Of a stretch of 11,524 nt of DNA, positions 5,254-11,524 are shown in pieces. How positions within the stretch are numbered: position 1 is the stretch's first letter; each line of letters begins with the position of its first letter. The DNA is taken from assembly GCA_026988585.1 (NCBI GenBank), contig JALSKY010000214.1, positions 1 to 11,524 on the forward strand, read 5' to 3'. Below the pieces are notes generated by a model. It did not search any database, was not told the origin of the DNA, and saw nothing but the letters and a program-made list of their open reading frames with translations. The position numbers and the translations under genes were made by a program. The stretch is from Deltaproteobacteria bacterium. GTDB lineage: Bacteria; Desulfobacterota; Dissulfuribacteria; Dissulfuribacterales; QOAL01.

Positions 5254-7761
5254 CTAACTCCGCTTTAGCATAATCCCTTCTTCCGGCACCTCTTCCTGCT
5301 TTGGTTGCACCTCAAGAGGTCTGGCTTTCCATATCTTCCTGCAGTAATCCCTTATGGAGCGGTCTGATGAGAATTTTCCAATTCTGGAAACATTCATGAT
5401 GGCCTTTCTGGTCCACGCATCCTGATCCTGGAAGATATTGGAGACCTCCTGCTGACAGCGTACATAGGATTCGTAATCTGCCAGTACCATAAAGGGATCA
5501 TGGTAGAGGAGGTTGTCTATCAGGGGCCTGAAAATCTCGGTATCTCCATGGGAGAAGTGCCCTGATCCTATAAGATCCAGGACGTTTCTCAACTCCTGGT
5601 TCTCCTGGTAATGGTAGTAGGGGTTGTATCCCTGGGCTTTTATGGCCATGACATCATCTACTTCCATGCCGAAGAGGAAGAAATTTTCAGCCCCGACCTC
5701 CTCTCTTATCTCGATGTTGGCCCCATCCAGGGTCCCAATGGTCAGTGCCCCGTTCATTGCAAATTTCATATTCCCTGTGCCAGATGCCTCTTTGCCGGCA
5801 AGAGATATCTGTTCTGAGAGATCGGTCATAGGATAGATGATATGACCTGTTTTTACATTGAAGTTAGGGAGAAAAAAGACCTTCAGTCTGCCATCCACAT
5901 CATGGTCACTGTTTATCACCTCTGCAATGGAATTTATCAGTTTTATGATAAGTTTTGCCATGAAATAGCCTGGAGCGGCCTTTCCTCCAAAGACAAAGGT
6001 GCGTGGTGTCATATCCATGCCCGGACTGGTCTTTATTCTGTTGTACAGGGTAATAATATGAAGGATGTTGAGATGTTGCCGTTTGTATTCATGAATCCTC
6101 TTTACCTGAACGTCGAACATGGAACAGGGATCGATCACAACACCCTGGTCCCGGGCCATCCGCGCCACATCGTTTTTGTTCCTTTTCTTTACCTGAAGGA
6201 AGGCCTCTATGAAGGCAGGGTCATCTGCAAGGGGTTCCAGGTCTTTCAGTTTGTAAAGATCAGTAATCCAGCCTGGCCCTATGGCCTCGGTAATCAGTGT
6301 GCTCAGGCGGGGGTTGGCCAGGAGCATCCAGCGCCTTGGGGTTACTCCATTGGTGATATTGACTATCTTGTTGGGCCAGATCTCATGGAAATCCCTGAGG
6401 GTGTGTCTTTTAAGAAGGCTGGTGTGAAGGGCGGCAACACCGTTGATCCTGTGCCCTCCGATACAGGCAAGGTGGGCCATGCGGACATATTTCCCCCCGG
6501 CTTCATCGATGATTGACATTCGTGCCAGTCTGTCAGTATCACCGGGAAACCGTTCTGCAACATGCTCAAGGAATCTGCGGTTTATCTCAAAAACTATCTC
6601 TATATGCCGGGGCAGCAGAGAAGAAAAGAGATCCAGCGGCCATTTCTCAAGGGCTTCGGGAAGCAGGGTGTGATTGGTATAGGAAAGGGTTTTCGTGGTG
6701 ATCCGCCAGGCATCATCCCATCCCAGTCCATATTCATCCATGAGAAGGCGCATAAGCTCCGGTACTGCAACAGCAGGATGAGTATCGTTGAGCTGGCAGG
6801 CAAAGGTCTCATGCAGGGTGTGAATATCCTTTCTCTTTAGCAGGTGGATCTGGATCATGTTCTGAAGGGATGCGGAGACAAAGAAGAACTGCTGCTCCAG
6901 CCTCAGCTTCTTGCCCTGAAACTGCTGATCGTTGGGATAGAGTACCTTGGTGATGTTTTCCGCCTTTATCTTCTCCTCAATGGCCCCATAGTAGTCTCCA
7001 GTATTGAAATCTTCAAAATCAAAGGATTCTATGGCCTCAGCACTCCAGAGCCTCAGGATGTTGACGTTGTTTACCCGGAAACCGGGGATCGGGGTGTCAT
7101 AGGCCACAGCATTTACCATCCTGGCAGGTATCCATCTGATGCGATGGTTTCCGTTTTCATCCTGGTATCTCTCTGTATGGCCGCCAAAACCCACTGGAAA
7201 GCAGAGTTCAGGCTTTTTGATCTCCCACGGATTCCCGAGATGAAGCCAGTGATCGCTCAGTTCCCTCTGCCAGCCGTTTTCTATGATCTGATGGAACATG
7301 CCGTGTTCATAGCGGATTCCGTAGCCGATGGCAGGGATCTTAAGAGAAGAGAGAGAATCCATGTAGCAGGCTGCCAGCCTGCCCAGTCCTCCGTTGCCCA
7401 GGCCAGGCTCAGGTTCCTGGGAGGCTATCTCCTGCATGGTAAGGCCGGTTTCCCGCAGTGCCTGTACAACCTCGTCATAGAGCCCAAGATTTATGAGGTT
7501 GTTTTCGAGATGGGGGCCAAGAAGAAACTCGGCTGATAGATAGGCAACTATCCTGGAATCGTTTTCTTTCTGCAGGGTCTCGACTGTATTGATGAAGAGG
7601 TGCTGCATCCTGTCTCGAATTGCGTAGGCCACTGCCATGTAGAGATCATTCATGGTGGCTGTGCTTACCGGTTTTCCCTGCTGATAGAAGAGGTTATAGG
7701 CAAAGGCCCTTTTCAATTCGTTGATCAGGTCTCTTTTTGAATTATTATTCTTTTTTGGCAT
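5254..7761 (-). CDS. glgP: Glycogen/alpha-glucan phosphorylase
   Basis: GlgP phosphorolytically cleaves alpha-1,4-glucan ends to glucose-1-phosphate, using pyridoxal phosphate, in the cytoplasm. The 835-residue product is full length for the GT35 family and recognisable throughout: AYLSAEFLLGPHLENNL (73-89), EPEPGLGNGGLGRLAACYMDS (116-136), GYGIRYEHGMFHQ (146-158), ACQLNDTHPAVAVPELMRLL (321-340), WPNKIVNITNGVTPRRW (462-478), VQVKRIHEYKRQHLN (551-565) and the PLP site KEASGTGNMKFAMNGALTIGT with K666 as the Schiff-base lysine. The first 20 or so residues are basic and asparagine-rich. The ATG at 7761 has an AAAGGA about 6 bases upstream. It is a lone gene here: glgA, glgB, glgC and malQ are not in the window. 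It faces the radical SAM gene with only 10 bp between stop codons. Confidence 0.97.
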   Translation of the reverse strand: MPKKNNNSKRDLINELKRAFAYNLFYQQGKPVSTATMNDLYMAVAYAIRDRMQHLFINTVETLQKENDSRIVAYLSAEFLLGPHLENNLINLGLYDEVVQALRETGLTMQEIASQEPEPGLGNGGLGRLAACYMDSLSSLKIPAIGYGIRYEHGMFHQIIENGWQRELSDHWLHLGNPWEIKKPELCFPVGFGGHTERYQDENGNHRIRWIPARMVNAVAYDTPIPGFRVNNVNILRLWSAEAIESFDFEDFNTGDYYGAIEEKIKAENITKVLYPNDQQFQGKKLRLEQQFFFVSASLQNMIQIHLLKRKDIHTLHETFACQLNDTHPAVAVPELMRLLMDEYGLGWDDAWRITTKTLSYTNHTLLPEALEKWPLDLFSSLLPRHIEIVFEINRRFLEHVAERFPGDTDRLARMSIIDEAGGKYVRMAHLACIGGHRINGVAALHTSLLKRHTLRDFHEIWPNKIVNITNGVTPRRWMLLANPRLSTLITEAIGPGWITDLYKLKDLEPLADDPAFIEAFLQVKKRNKNDVARMARDQGVVIDPCSMFDVQVKRIHEYKRQHLNILHIITLYNRIKTSPGMDMTPRTFVFGGKAAPGYFMAKLIIKLINSIAEVINSDHDVDGRLKVFFLPNFNVKTGHIIYPMTDLSEQISLAGKEASGTGNMKFAMNGALTIGTLDGANIEIREEVGAENFFLFGMEVDDVMAIKAQGYNPYYHYQENQELRNVLDLIGSGHFSHGDTEIFRPLIDNLLYHDPFMVLADYESYVRCQQEVSNIFQDQDAWTRKAIMNVSRIGKFSSDRSIRDYCRKIWKARPLEVQPKQEEVPEEGIMLKRS

Positions 7762-7861
7762 ACTGGGTCCTTTTTTAATCAGTCTGCTGTGAGTAGTTTC
7801 TGAGCCATGTCATGGGACAATCCTGTGAAATTTTTTATATTTTTATATAAAGTTCTTTCGC

Positions 7862-7890
7862 TATATATTGAAGCTCTATAGTTTGTACAA
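7862..7890 (-). promoter_or_regulatory. Weak candidate glgP promoter
   Basis: On the minus strand TTGTAC (7890-7885) and TATATA (7867-7862) are 17 bases apart, about 100 bases before the glgP ATG. The -35 matches only three of six positions and the DNA is AT-rich, so chance matches are likely. Confidence 0.2.
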
Positions 7891-7903
7891 GTGTCAGGGC
7901 TTG

Positions 7904-7933
7904 TTGACAGGAACAGTTCAGGGATGCTCTAAT
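7904..7933 (+). promoter_or_regulatory. Candidate distal pta-ackA promoter (P1)
   Basis: A perfect TTGACA (7904-7909) is followed after 18 bases by TCTAAT (7928-7933, five of six). The -35 is the right arm of an inverted repeat TGTCA-N8-TGACA (7892-7909). The leader to pta would be about 500 bases. Motif match only. Confidence 0.35.
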
Positions 7934-7964
7934 TTGTAATTATATCTATAAATCTGGAATTTAC

Positions 7965-8006
7965 ATAATTATTAGATAGAGCAGATTAGAATCCTTTAAT
8001 AATTAT
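7965..8006. repeat. Pair of identical AT palindromes upstream of P2
   Basis: The perfect 8-bp palindrome ATAATTAT occurs at 7965-7972 and again at 7999-8006, with centres 34 bp apart. Including flanks, ATAATTATTA (7965-7974) and TAATAATTAT (7997-8006) form a 10-bp inverted repeat. The right copy ends 20 bp before the P2 -35 box. This could be a regulator site or UP-like DNA; AT richness makes chance plausible. Confidence 0.4.
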
Positions 8007-8026
8007 CCAGTAAGCTCTTTCCGCGC

Positions 8027-8054
8027 TTGACAGGCTCCTGCAAATGTCTATAAA
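8027..8054 (+). promoter_or_regulatory. Candidate main pta-ackA promoter (P2)
   Basis: A perfect TTGACA (8027-8032) and TATAAA (8049-8054, five of six) are 16 bases apart, making this the best promoter match in the window. Transcription would start near 8061-8062, leaving a leader of about 380 bases before pta. Motif match only. Confidence 0.5.
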
Positions 8055-8060
8055 GAGACA
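8045..8060. promoter_or_regulatory. Inverted repeat centred on the P2 -10 box (operator candidate)
   Basis: TGTCT (8045-8049) and AGACA (8056-8060) form a perfect inverted repeat with a 6-bp centre that covers the TATAAA box. A dimeric repressor bound here would block RNA polymerase. The function is inferred from position; five-base arms alone can occur by chance. Confidence 0.3.
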
Positions 8061-8385
8061 GAAGATCTATGGGTGGATCTTATTAGCTGTTTGAGAAGAC
8101 CTGATGCGAGTTGCCAGGTGTCTTTTGTGTGTAGTTGATGTACCATACGATTGTTTTCATCTCTTTGAAACTGTCTTGATTTTCCCTCTGACATCTTCAT
8201 AAATCTGTCCTTGCCTTATATCAACAGGAATTTAATAAATTGCGGAGATTCAAGAGATAAAAATGTTGTGATCCGGAACATCAAGCCTCAATGTCGCAGG
8301 GAGATATGCCGAATAATGATTGAGAGGTTTCTTTTTTCAGAGGGTGTTCAGGCAGATCCTGATATAGATAAGAAAGGAATTTTAT

Positions 8386-8435
8386 CCAGGCAGAGAGTTG
8401 AAAAGGGTATTCTCCCCTTTATCACGCTCTCCTGG
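8386..8435 (+). promoter_or_regulatory. Two-part stem-loop ending at the pta ribosome binding site
   Basis: CCAGG (8386-8390) pairs with CCTGG (8431-8435) and, past one bulged C, AGAG (8392-8395) pairs with CTCT (8427-8430), giving nine pairs. Inside, AAAGGG (8402-8407) pairs with CCCTTT (8415-8420) around a 7-base loop. The structure ends directly before TAAGG (8436-8440), the only purine-rich site before pta, and has no T run, so it is not an intrinsic terminator. It could tune pta translation or mRNA stability. Confidence 0.4.
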
Positions 8436-8440
8436 TAAGG

Positions 8441-10540
8441 ATGAGTGTCAATATGAAAAATCTGTTCATCGCATCCAGTGAGCCGAAAGCCGGCAAGCTA
8501 CTGGTCACCATGGGAATAATGGAGATGTTGACCAGGAGGCTCAGGAAAGTGGGTTTTTTCAGGCCGGTGATAGATCAGGAGGAGAATGGCCGTGACCTGG
8601 ATATTCAGGTGATCCTCAATCGTTACTGCCCTTATATGAAATATGAAGAGGCATACGGGCTTACTGCTGATGAGTTCAAGCGGATGGCGTCCGGTGAGCA
8701 GTTCAAGGATGCCCTGACCATGCTCATCGATCATCTGAAGCGGCTGGAGGGGAAATATGATTTTGTGTTGATAGAGGGGTTGAACAGCCAGGGTTTTCTT
8801 TCTGCTTTCGATATGGATATCAACCTGGAGATAGCCAAAAATCTGGGTTCCCCTTTTGTGAGCGTCATCAACGGACTTGATCTCAAAGTGGAGGATATCG
8901 GTGAGGCTGTTCATATCACCCATGAGGCAGTGCAGGAGCAGGGTTGCCCCCATTTTGCTGTTTTCGTCAACAGGCTGAGACCTGATGTGTTCAAAGAGCT
9001 CAAGAGCGGCCCCATGAACAGGCCGGAGGATATGGACCCTCCAGTCTTTTTCCTCCCTGAAGTGGAGGAACTGGACCGCCCCACCTTGGCTGATATCGAG
9101 AAATATCTTAATGCAGTCCATGTCTTCGGCAGAAAGCGCGATATGGACAGGGTGGTTCGTCAGTGCAAGATAGCCTCCATGACCATGGAGCATTTCCTGG
9201 ATTATGTAGAGGACGGCGACCTGATCATTACGGCGGGGGACAGGAATGATATAATTCTGGCCTCCATATCCAGCCTGTATTCACCTCATTACAGCAAGAT
9301 CGCCGGGATTCTGTTGACCGGCGGGTTTGTGCCCGGACCTAATGTGATGCAGCTTCTCAGGGACAGGCCCATTCCGATACCGGTTCTCGGAGTAGAGTCT
9401 GATACCTATACCACCACAAAAAATGTTGACAGTGTACCGGCAGTCATAACACCTGCCAGTGAGCGGAAGATAGCCCTCTGTATAGGCCTTTTCGAGTCCA
9501 ATGTGGATTCCAGTATTCTTGTGAAAAGGGCAGCCATTACCAGGTCCAGTGTTGTGACTCCGGTCATGTTTGAGTATTCGCTTTTCGAGCGTGCCAGGAA
9601 AGACAGGAAAAAGATAGTTCTGCCTGAGTCCGAGGATGAGAGGGTATTGAGGGCGGCTGAGATATTGCTACGGCGAAAGGTGGCATCTATCACCCTCCTT
9701 GGCAATCCTGATGAGGTGATGCCCCGTGGTTCTGCACTTGGGCTGGATCTGTCAGGGGTTGAGGTTGTGGATCCTGCCAGTTCAGGCTGGATGGATGAAT
9801 TTGCAGAGGAGTACCACAAGCTCAGGCAGCATAAGGGCATAACTATCTCCATGGCTAGGGATGCCATGACCAATATGTCCTGTTTTGCCACCATGATGGT
9901 ATATAAAGGATATGCTGACGGTATGGTTTCAGGGGCTATTCACACTACTGCAGATACCATTCGGCCTGCCCTGCAGATCATCAAGACCAAGCCGGGTTTT
10001 TCCATAGTCTCCAGTGTGTTTTTTATGTGTCTCTCCACCAGGGTGTTGGTCTATGGGGATTGTGCCATCAATCCCGATCCAAATGCAGAGGAGCTGGCAG
10101 AGATAGCCATAGCCTCGGCAGAGACGGCTGCCACCTTTGGCATTGAGCCACTGGTCGCCATGCTTTCTTATTCTACAGGGGATTCAGGCAGAGGACAGGA
10201 TGTGGAGAAGGTTCGCAGGGCAACGGAGATCGTCAGGAAGCGGCGGCCTGACCTCCTTGTTGAGGGACCTATTCAGTATGATGCAGCAGTGGATCCGGAA
10301 GTTGCCAGGACCAAGATGCCAGGGAGCAAGGTTGCAGGCAGGGCCACTGTCTTTATCTTCCCGGATCTGAATACAGGCAACAACACCTACAAGGCGGTCC
10401 AGCGTTCTTCAGGAGCAGTTGCCATCGGTCCTATCTTGCAGGGGCTCAAGAAGCCGGTGAATGATCTCAGCCGTGGATGCAATGTCCCTGATATCATCAA
10501 TACTGTGGCCATCACTGCGATCCAGGCACAGCAGGGATAA
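8441..10540 (+). CDS. pta: Phosphate acetyltransferase, long three-domain form
   Basis: Pta interconverts acetyl-CoA and acetyl phosphate. The 699-residue product has three parts: an N-terminal P-loop (CobB/CobQ-like) domain (about 5-220), a DRTGG domain (about 230-345, with ITAGDRNDIILA, ILLTGGFVPGP and VLGVESDTYTTTKNV) and the catalytic PTA domain (about 390-695). Catalytic-domain landmarks are KIVLPESEDERVLRAAEILL (391-410), YADGMVSGAIHTTADTIRPA (491-510), SYSTGDSGRGQDVEKVRRA (576-594), EGPIQYDAAVDP (608-619) and KKPVNDLSRGC (670-680). The P-loop is SEPKAGKL (13-20), with leucine where Walker A has Ser/Thr, so nucleotide binding may be altered. Two starts are possible: ATG 8441 directly abuts TAAGG, while ATG 8453 (695 residues) lies 12 bases after it and is perhaps better spaced. 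ackA follows 15 bases downstream, forming the usual acetate operon. Confidence 0.96.
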   Translation: MSVNMKNLFIASSEPKAGKLLVTMGIMEMLTRRLRKVGFFRPVIDQEENGRDLDIQVILNRYCPYMKYEEAYGLTADEFKRMASGEQFKDALTMLIDHLKRLEGKYDFVLIEGLNSQGFLSAFDMDINLEIAKNLGSPFVSVINGLDLKVEDIGEAVHITHEAVQEQGCPHFAVFVNRLRPDVFKELKSGPMNRPEDMDPPVFFLPEVEELDRPTLADIEKYLNAVHVFGRKRDMDRVVRQCKIASMTMEHFLDYVEDGDLIITAGDRNDIILASISSLYSPHYSKIAGILLTGGFVPGPNVMQLLRDRPIPIPVLGVESDTYTTTKNVDSVPAVITPASERKIALCIGLFESNVDSSILVKRAAITRSSVVTPVMFEYSLFERARKDRKKIVLPESEDERVLRAAEILLRRKVASITLLGNPDEVMPRGSALGLDLSGVEVVDPASSGWMDEFAEEYHKLRQHKGITISMARDAMTNMSCFATMMVYKGYADGMVSGAIHTTADTIRPALQIIKTKPGFSIVSSVFFMCLSTRVLVYGDCAINPDPNAEELAEIAIASAETAATFGIEPLVAMLSYSTGDSGRGQDVEKVRRATEIVRKRRPDLLVEGPIQYDAAVDPEVARTKMPGSKVAGRATVFIFPDLNTGNNTYKAVQRSSGAVAIGPILQGLKKPVNDLSRGCNVPDIINTVAITAIQAQQG

Positions 10541-10555
10541 GGACAGGTGCAACAG

Positions 10556-11524
10556 ATGGAAAAGAAGATTCTGGTCCTGAATTCCGGCTCATCCACCCTG
10601 AAGTTCAAGGTTTTTGATCTCCCCTCCCTGTCTGTGTCCGCCTCAGGGATAGTGGATAGGATAGGACAGGAATCCGGCCAGGGGACCATTCAATGGGACA
10701 GGGGCAGGCAGGAGAAGCGTGTGGAAAGAGAGATAGAGGATCACTCCCAGGCCATGTCAGTAATGTTCAATCTGCTGCAGGAGAGCGGTTCCATCTCTGC
10801 AATGGAACAACTCCTGGCAATAGGACACAGGGTGGTTCATGGTGGCGAGCATTTCCGGGAGCCTGTGCTCATTGATGAGAAGGTGTTGAAGACAATTGAA
10901 GAGCTCATTCCACTGGCTCCGCTGCACAACCCGGCAAACCTCACAGGAATAAGAGGAGCCATGGCCTATGCACCGGATCTTCCCCAGGTGGCAATATTCG
11001 ATACTGCATTTCATCAGACAATACCGGTGCATGGATATCTCTATGCCTTGCCCTATGATCTATATTCAAGATTTCTGGTGAGACGTTATGGATTTCATGG
11101 GACCTCCCATAAATATGTATCCGGAAAGGCACAGGAACACCTTGACAGGCCATGGGACGGGCTGAAGATCATCTCCCTGCATCTTGGCAACGGTGCCAGT
11201 GCTGCTGCTGTCAGCAATGGGGAGAGTATAGATACTTCCATGGGGTTTACCCCCCTTGAGGGACTGGTAATGGGCACCAGAAGCGGTGATATAGACCCTG
11301 CCATAATCTTTTATCTGCAGGAAAGGCTGGGGATGACCATACAGCAGGTGGATGAACTGCTCAATCGCCAGAGCGGACTAAAGGGGATCTGCGGGCAGAG
11401 TGATATGCGCTCCATATCCAGGTTGGCAGATCAGGGTGACCAAAGGGCACTGCTGGCAATAAAAATCTTCTCCTATCGCGTGAAAAAATATATAGGCGCT
11501 TACGCTGCTGCCATGGGCGGGGTG
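10556..11524 (+). CDS. ackA: Acetate kinase (3' end cut off by window)
   Basis: AckA converts acetyl phosphate and ADP to acetate and ATP, or the reverse. I translated 323 codons from ATG 10556 to the window edge; the family is about 400 residues, so roughly 75 are missing. ASKHA-kinase motifs are all present: NSGSSTLKFKVFD (9-21), GHRVVHGGEHF (90-100), LAPLHNPANL (120-129), IFDTAFH (147-153), RRYGFHGTSHKY (176-187), SLHLGNGASAA (207-217) and MGFTPLEGLVMGTRSGDIDP (229-248). By comparison with the Methanosarcina enzyme the key residues are N9, R92, D149, H181 and R242. SGLKGICGQSDMR (273-285) is the usual adenosine-side loop. The ATG lies 15 bases after the pta stop with AAGGA and AGGTG upstream, so the genes are cotranscribed. 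The catalytic glutamate near the C-terminus lies outside the window. Confidence 0.96.
   Translation, partial: MEKKILVLNSGSSTLKFKVFDLPSLSVSASGIVDRIGQESGQGTIQWDRGRQEKRVEREIEDHSQAMSVMFNLLQESGSISAMEQLLAIGHRVVHGGEHFREPVLIDEKVLKTIEELIPLAPLHNPANLTGIRGAMAYAPDLPQVAIFDTAFHQTIPVHGYLYALPYDLYSRFLVRRYGFHGTSHKYVSGKAQEHLDRPWDGLKIISLHLGNGASAAAVSNGESIDTSMGFTPLEGLVMGTRSGDIDPAIIFYLQERLGMTIQQVDELLNRQSGLKGICGQSDMRSISRLADQGDQRALLAIKIFSYRVKKYIGAYAAAMGGV

Larger units (their letters stand above)
7762..8440. other. Long divergent intergenic region between glgP and pta
   Basis: This 679-base AT-rich region holds the regulatory DNA of glgP (left, minus) and pta-ackA (right, plus). It contains two plus-strand promoter candidates, a weak minus-strand one, paired AT palindromes, inverted repeats over promoter elements and a stem-loop before pta. 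A frame is open from 8211 (TTG) to 8438; a 40-codon version starting at ATG 8316 has AGGGAG 12 bases upstream and ends 2 bases before the upstream pta ATG. I cannot support either as a gene. I recognise no known riboswitch, tRNA or small RNA. Confidence 0.6.

Noticed and set aside
5842..7536. Long plus-strand frames opposite glgP (for example 5842-6516 and 6844-7536)
   Set aside because: glgP is unambiguous on the minus strand across its whole length; these are antisense shadows with no recognisable protein features.
8211..8438. 75-codon frame from TTG 8211 in the pta leader as a gene
   Set aside because: It has a TTG start without a ribosome binding site, AT-rich composition unlike neighbouring genes and no recognisable similarity; only a shorter 40-codon version is kept as a weak finding.
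8498..9193. 231-codon minus-strand frame opposite pta
   Set aside because: It lies opposite the well-conserved Pta N-terminal domain, has no ribosome binding site evidence and no family resemblance.
1..11524. CRISPR array, insertion sequence, prophage, tRNA or rRNA
   Set aside because: I saw no regularly spaced repeats, transposase or phage proteins, terminal inverted repeats or RNA gene signatures on either strand.

Overview
This window looks like chromosomal core and near-core DNA of a Gram-negative anaerobe, most plausibly a member of the Desulfobacterota (the former Deltaproteobacteria). That placement is an inference from gene content: a long-form HisG beside a monofunctional HisI, a ~275-residue single-domain PurQ, a spore-photoproduct-lyase-like radical SAM protein in an apparent non-sporeformer setting, and a long Pta (P-loop + DRTGG + PTA domains) followed by AckA. 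Base composition is moderate, arginine is often AGG/AGA, and there are no phage, transposon, CRISPR, tRNA or rRNA signatures.

Layout. Positions 1-1239 (minus strand) carry hisI then hisG, overlapping by 4 bases (GTGA); hisG runs off the left edge and lacks only its last few codons. Positions 1509-1841 (minus) carry cutA. A compact divergent region (1842-1979) separates cutA from purQ (1980-2810, plus) and holds overlapping divergent promoter candidates plus a tandem 20-bp repeat. Next come two closely coupled plus-strand genes: a divergent ParB-like protein (ORF 2908-4086, real start uncertain) and, 5 bp later, an SPL-like radical SAM protein (4092-5243). A convergent glgP (5254-7761, minus) ends 10 bp from the latter. 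A 679-bp gene-free region (7762-8440) separates glgP from pta-ackA on the plus strand; ackA runs off the right edge.

How the genes relate. HisI and HisG both belong to the early part of histidine biosynthesis from PRPP. PurQ supplies ammonia for FGAM synthesis, also PRPP-derived. Pta-AckA interconverts acetyl-CoA, acetyl phosphate and acetate with ATP, and GlgP releases glucose-1-phosphate from storage glucan; together these suggest central carbon and energy metabolism. The ParB-like/SPL-like pair does not fit any of these pathways and is the least understood part of the window. The radical SAM protein keeps the [4Fe-4S] CxxxCxxC motif but lacks a cysteine where Bacillus SPL has its catalytic C141, so repair of spore photoproduct is not a safe assignment.

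The most interesting non-coding structure is upstream of pta: two sigma70-like promoter candidates, an inverted repeat centred on the -10 of the nearer one, a pair of identical AT palindromes upstream, a ~380-nt leader, and a two-part stem-loop ending at the ribosome binding site.
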